Shown here: piece by piece, positions 59,502-64,000 of the stretch | Layout: every line of letters starts with the position of its first letter | Position numbering within the stretch: position 1 is the stretch's first letter | Assembly: GCF_007655135.1 (NCBI RefSeq) | Contig: NC_045127.1 | Location: 40,683,538-40,747,537, forward strand | Direction: 5' to 3' | Source: Punica granatum | Lineage: Eukaryota; Streptophyta; Magnoliopsida; Myrtales; Lythraceae | DNA length: 64,000 nucleotides | Position numbers and translations under genes: made by a program | The notes under the pieces: model-generated | Told to the model about the DNA's origin: nothing | The model's database searches: none | Seen by the model: the letters and a program-made list of their open reading frames with translations, nothing else

Positions 59502-61308
59502 CCAGCAAAGGTATCTGGACGAGGAACAATATAGAAGAGAAAAAGGGTGGGAACATAAATTCAGATGACAAAGAAAAGAAAAAGAAAAAGGAACGACAAG
59601 GTGAATTGGGCTTATCAAAAGTTAAATGAAATGGGGGTAGATGCTCGCTCGAGCTACTCCTTCGATTAGCCAATTAGAGCTAAACTCACTAAAAGATGTA
59701 ATCGAAAGTGCAGCTTTACAATGGGAAAATAATTGGACCTTGAATTTATATCTAGAGAAGATTATCTCATTGGGATCATACTTTAAGTTACAATCTAGCT
59801 TCTCAGCAAAAGCTAAATGCGACTTAGTTTATCAGATTTTGAAGGTCCTTGAAGTACGTACCAAAATGTTTTACCTAATGAAAAATAAAATTGCATTGAG
59901 ACCGTTCTTATTTTAAAAGAAAAAATTCTCGGTTTTTGCTAAATAAAAAATAAAAAATTATGAAGCTCAATGATTACATGAGTTCATTTCAATTTTTCAA
60001 TTTGTTATCATCTCAAACTTGGAAAATACATTGAGAAATAGCAATCGGTTTGTCATGTATGTGTGCTTGAGTGAGTAAACTAATTTCACTTACCTTTTGG
60101 CTTGTTAGAAGTACCAATATGGTTCAAGTTTTTCCAATAATGCCTTTCAAATCGAAATATCCTCTGGCCAATCAGAATGTTCTACAGTTATTCAAATAGA
60201 ACACAATAGAAAAGTTTCAAATCAATCTTATACAACGAATATGATATATTAAGTGCTTAAATGATTACAATAAACAAATTTCACTAGTTTGAACATTGGC
60301 AATGAAATTCAAGAAGTGAGACCAAATCTAGTAATGAGCTTCTATAGTTTCCAAATTTGAGCATGAACTATCGGAGAGATTTACTATAAGGAGGCAACCC
60401 CTTGACAGCATATACAGATAACCCCTTTAATGTTCAACGTGTTGACCCCTGATTTAATCCACATGAATAACGCAACTCTTCTATACTTCTCGAAACAAGA
60501 AGCAGGAAAACTAGTTCAAAAATTGGTTAGTGCCTATCAAAAAGTACATGAACAATAGCATATTAGCATACCAGGGCAGGGTAGTTACCAAATGTGAAAT
60601 ATCTAATGTGTTTATTCCAAATGATTGACCTCTTCAAATTTGAGCGCCACTATTCAGTGTAGTCCCATGTCAACCGCATTCAAGACAACCTAACATATGC
60701 GAAAAATGACATATTAGGCAATACAGATATCATACTTTAGTCACCAAAAGCTTATATGAGCCAAAGTTTCTTCAAGTTCTTCATTATTCAATCTCTTATG
60801 AACTTTTGCATTTCTATTTCATTATTCCAATGTGGGACAAATCATTGATCTGCCCTCAAGAACTGACTACGAGACATAACCACGAGCTAGACATTCTTGT
60901 TCCACACTCAGTGAGAGGTGGGACTACTAAGACTACGAGGCGGGCTTTCTTTCCACACTCAGATTTTTCAAAGAGACATTAGACTTGTCAAATTTCACTG
61001 GGCCTATAAGCGATTGGACCCATTTTCAACCAAAAAGTTTAAGCTAATAGTTTGTGATACCCAATTTCTTATAAACTCTTGGATTTATCTTCAATATTCC
61101 GATGTGGGATACCAAACAAATCACAATCAACATATTATAAGCTATTTGAATTATTCAATTCCGTAAATATCAGATTTTCATAAGGTGAGTGTAAGAAGAA
61201 CATATGCTTCCGTCTTCCAGATGCATGTAAGTAAAACACACAGAGCATATTCCGGGAGAATTTCATATAGGAAAATCAACGAACGCTTTATATTCAGTGA
61301 GAAACTGG
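59502..61308. other. AT-rich intergenic DNA
   Basis: A plus-strand frame at 59641-59916 (starting MLARATPSISQLELNSLKD) has no family resemblance I can name. Near 60790-60845 and 61065-61110 there are similar phrases (CTTATGAACT..TGCATTT / CTTATAAACTCTTGGATTT and CCAATGTGGGAC / CCGATGTGGGAT) that look like a dispersed repeat. Nothing else recognised. Confidence 0.35.
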
Positions 61309-64000
61309 TGTCAGCACCCCATTTTGGTCCACCAGCTTCGACAGAGGACTTCCGATCAAAGTTCAGGTCACTATTCACGATCGGGAAACCGGAGGCGAAC
61401 ATGCGGGCACAGAGTCATGAATTACGGGAGAGAAGCATGGTCCACTAAAAAGGCAGAGGAGAGCAATCAGAAGAACAGACATACAACGAACCCTGAAAAC
61501 AGCGGAGACTGGCACTGTGGCACTATTCATCGCCGGATCACCGGAGCGTCAGAAGATATATGATATGGGACTTTAAAAATCCCTCTTGGTACCAAAATGA
61601 CCAATGGCGCCTCCAAGCGCATTTCAGAAGCCTCCTGCTAAAGCCGAAGCACCCCCGAACTCTCACAGACGCTTCCCCTGACAGGGTTCCCGGGGCGCCC
61701 GATCCACGAATAAGTAAACGACACCCAGAAACGAACCTGCACACACCCGAGGACCACCAGGACCATGGAACAAGTTTCAGACTGCCTTTCGAAGCTCGTC
61801 TTGGTCTCCCGAGTGAGTCCCGACCCGGAAAAGGGGACCCCGTCAAACAGAATCTAGCATTCAGAGCTTATTCGGTGAAAAGTTGACATCCGAGCTTCAC
61901 ACCACTCACTCCTTACAACTCCTAAGACTAGGGAAATCATTTCGGTTCGGACCAAGCAAGTCATACCGATCTCCCGAGTGACGTTTCAATGGTCACGAAC
62001 GCCTCCCGACAAGCCTTCGGGACTCATTTTTGACAAACGGAGATCACAGTGGTCTCCGAACACATCAGAACACTCGGGAAACACTGAGAAAGCCCCGTTC
62101 GCGAATTCCTAGGTCATCTTCGGTTATCGATCTCCAGCCGGGGTCGGCGAGTAAGTCGTTTCGCTCAATGCGGAAAATACACCGGTGCGAGCCTTACAAC
62201 ACGCAGAAGTGCAAATAGGCGTCAGAAGTGGACAACTTCGCTCAGATCATTCAAATAGAGCAAAAGCGGCTTTCGAGTCCCCGAGTCATCCGAGCATTCG
62301 CTTTCAAGAAGCATGTCAATATTAGGCTCATTAAAATCATATTCACGCGCACATTGATAATTCGTCGTTCAAGTGAACCACGGAAATCGAACGCACGATC
62401 AATCGAGCCCCGAGCTTCTTCCGGCTTTCTTTCTAGTCAAGGGGGACCCTTGAGCTAGCCAAGCCAAGCCGAGCCAAGCCAAGCCAAGCCATGGCTTCTC
62501 TCTAGGGGTGGCTAAAAGCAAGCCAACTCTCCCCCATCCACCCATTTCAAAATATCTCTTACACACTTCCCATCCATCCTTCCATCCATCAACTCTCATT
62601 TCCCTTCTCTTCCTTTCCCCACACTCAACAAGACAACTTTCCCACCCTAATCTTCCCTCCAAAATTCGGAACCCCTAAGTCCCCCCATCTAATTGCACTT
62701 AAACTCATTAATTTGGCTCATTAAGGCATCCTATAAGTGCCTAATTGCAAAACACTTTAATCACAACTCCTCTTGCACTCTCTCTCTAGCTTTCTCACTC
62801 AAAACTCTCTCAAATTCCTCTCAAACTCCAACATTTCGTTCAGTCCAAGCACAGCCCGGCTCAAGGCCAAAATTACCGGAAAACTCAACCGTTTTCCGGC
62901 GACCGCCACTCAACCGGAACCAAACTTGACCAAACTTCATATCCCACATGTTTTCGACCTCCTTAGTCCATTTCCGAGATTAGTTTTTGCATTTGAACCC
63001 TCCAGCCCCGCGTTCCAGAGTTGAGCAGAATCGGGTTTCACGGGTGCATCCCGGGCTTCCTCGATGTCTTCTCCATCTCACGACTAAGGCGAGTCGTGCC
63101 ATCACTTTCTAAGGGTTCCTCACGACCCTCACTCTCCCCCGTAACAAGGTGGTTGCGTGCCGAGAGCCGTTCAACCATGCACCTCCGCCATTTCTCTCAT
63201 TTCTCCCTTCTCGGATCTTTCTAGTTTTTACCGATTTTCTTTGCATCTTCCAGGAAAATATAGGCATTCAATCCTCATGAAACCACCACAGGCATGATCC
63301 TCATTCAGTTAGGCGTCCAATGCCACCGACCTTGCATCAAAAGACCACCGGGAGCCTCCTGTGGAGCCGTTTCTTCATCGGGTGCCAGTCGGGTCTGTTT
63401 TGACCCGACTGGGCCTGTCTTTTTTTACTGACTCGACTTTGTTTTTGATTTCCGGAAAATTTACGCATGCTTTCCTTCCGAAACCACCACAGGTGCGATC
63501 CTTAGTCTCTTGGGAATCCAACGCAACTGGCCCTGCACGAAAATTGCATCCCGATCAACCGGTACAGCCCCGACAAGCCGGACTGCCAGTCGGGTCTGCC
63601 AGTCGACCCGACTGCACCGGTTCGGGTCTGTTCGTTCTAGCCGAGTCTCCCGACTCCCTTTGCCACTTCTTCGACTCTTTCCTCGTGTTCCGAGGCTAGG
63701 TAACATTTCTCTACGACTTAAATGGGTCTAGGTCTCTGATTTCCGCTTGTTATGGGGTGATAAATTGTTAATACACATGTTGCACGTAAACTAGGGTCTT
63801 CATGCGATTCCATGCACTACCATGCAATTTCATGCACGTTTACTCTCCGTATTATATCCGTATGACATATAAATGCATGTATCATGATGGGAAACGGCTT
63901 GGATCGAGATAGGAGAGACCCCTTGGCCACGGTAGAGTCATGGGAGCCCACGGTCTAGTCCCAAGGGAGGGACCCGTGAACTCCCTTGACTTACCCGAGG
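61309..64000 (+). mobile_element. LTR R (same family as Q, P, O), runs off right edge
   Basis: Starts TGTCAGCACCCCATTTTGG at 61309 after GAAACTGG. It shares with P the block GCACTATTCATCG...TATATGATATG at 61521-61575, with Q the block near 62390, and with O everything from about 62445. No coding region. The ORFs at 61560-61886 and 63361-63699 are open but have no family features. Confidence 0.78.
62732..62738 (+). promoter_or_regulatory. TATA box of LTR R
   Basis: TATAAGT followed 35-40 bases on by CCTCTTGCACTCTCTCTCTA. In the parallel position to the TATA boxes of LTRs Q, O and P. Confidence 0.6.

Noticed and set aside
59641..59916. 91-codon plus-strand open frame as a host gene
   Set aside because: No family resemblance, no upstream or downstream exons that connect, AT-rich setting.
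63130..63160. CCCCCGTAACAAGGTGG resembling the 3' end of 18S rRNA
   Set aside because: Only about ten bases match; the flanks are LTR sequence shared with P, not rDNA.

Overview
This window looks like plant nuclear DNA, probably from a dicot. It is almost entirely a nested pile of LTR retrotransposons. No intact host gene, rRNA, tRNA or CRISPR array was found. The plant assignment rests on Athila-type and Tat/Ogre-type Ty3/gypsy sequences, a Ty1/copia element with a tRNA-Met-like primer site, plant-style introns, and fragments of plant protein families (GRF zinc finger, papain-like protease, ALP1/HARBI1-like). The species cannot be named from the sequence alone. All calls are by eye, without database searches.

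Layout. Positions 1-2150 hold the minus-strand end of a very long LTR that runs off the left edge; it is inserted in a deleted gypsy copy (2151-2880). Positions ~3200-31560 are an Athila-like element whose 5' LTR is split by a solo LTR. That solo LTR (3561-7001 plus 24102-25220, target duplication GAAGG on both sides) is itself split by a minus-strand Tat/Ogre-like element with ~4.6 kb LTRs and a mostly non-coding interior (11646-18035). The second flank (18551-24101) duplicates the first (5732-11645), including a junction between an inverted LTR fragment and an LTR end. This points to ectopic recombination after insertion.

Positions 26112-31470 carry the decayed gag-pol of the Athila-like element. 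Another long LTR (31560-35475, plus) cuts a small spliced GRF zinc-finger/coiled-coil gene relic (35476-35984, minus). AT-rich DNA follows, then a further long LTR of the same family (38136-43410, minus). A short-LTR gypsy element (45485-50477, target duplication TGATC) lies between two copies of a dispersed repeat. To its right are a papain-like cysteine protease pseudogene (about 51103-51950) and a terminal-inverted-repeat-like element (51966-52868) carrying an ALP1/HARBI1-like gene fragment.

A deleted copia element (54633-59496, minus) has a 1.65 kb solo LTR inside its reverse transcriptase. The right edge (61309 on) is another long LTR in plus orientation.

None of the retroelement reading frames is intact. 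Stops, frameshifts and altered catalytic residues occur in most of them, so any mobilisation would depend on proteins made elsewhere. The most informative signals are the dated order of insertions, the duplicated compound flank, the tandem arrays inside the Tat-like element, a hairpin module shared by unrelated parts of the long LTRs, and the captured host-gene fragment.
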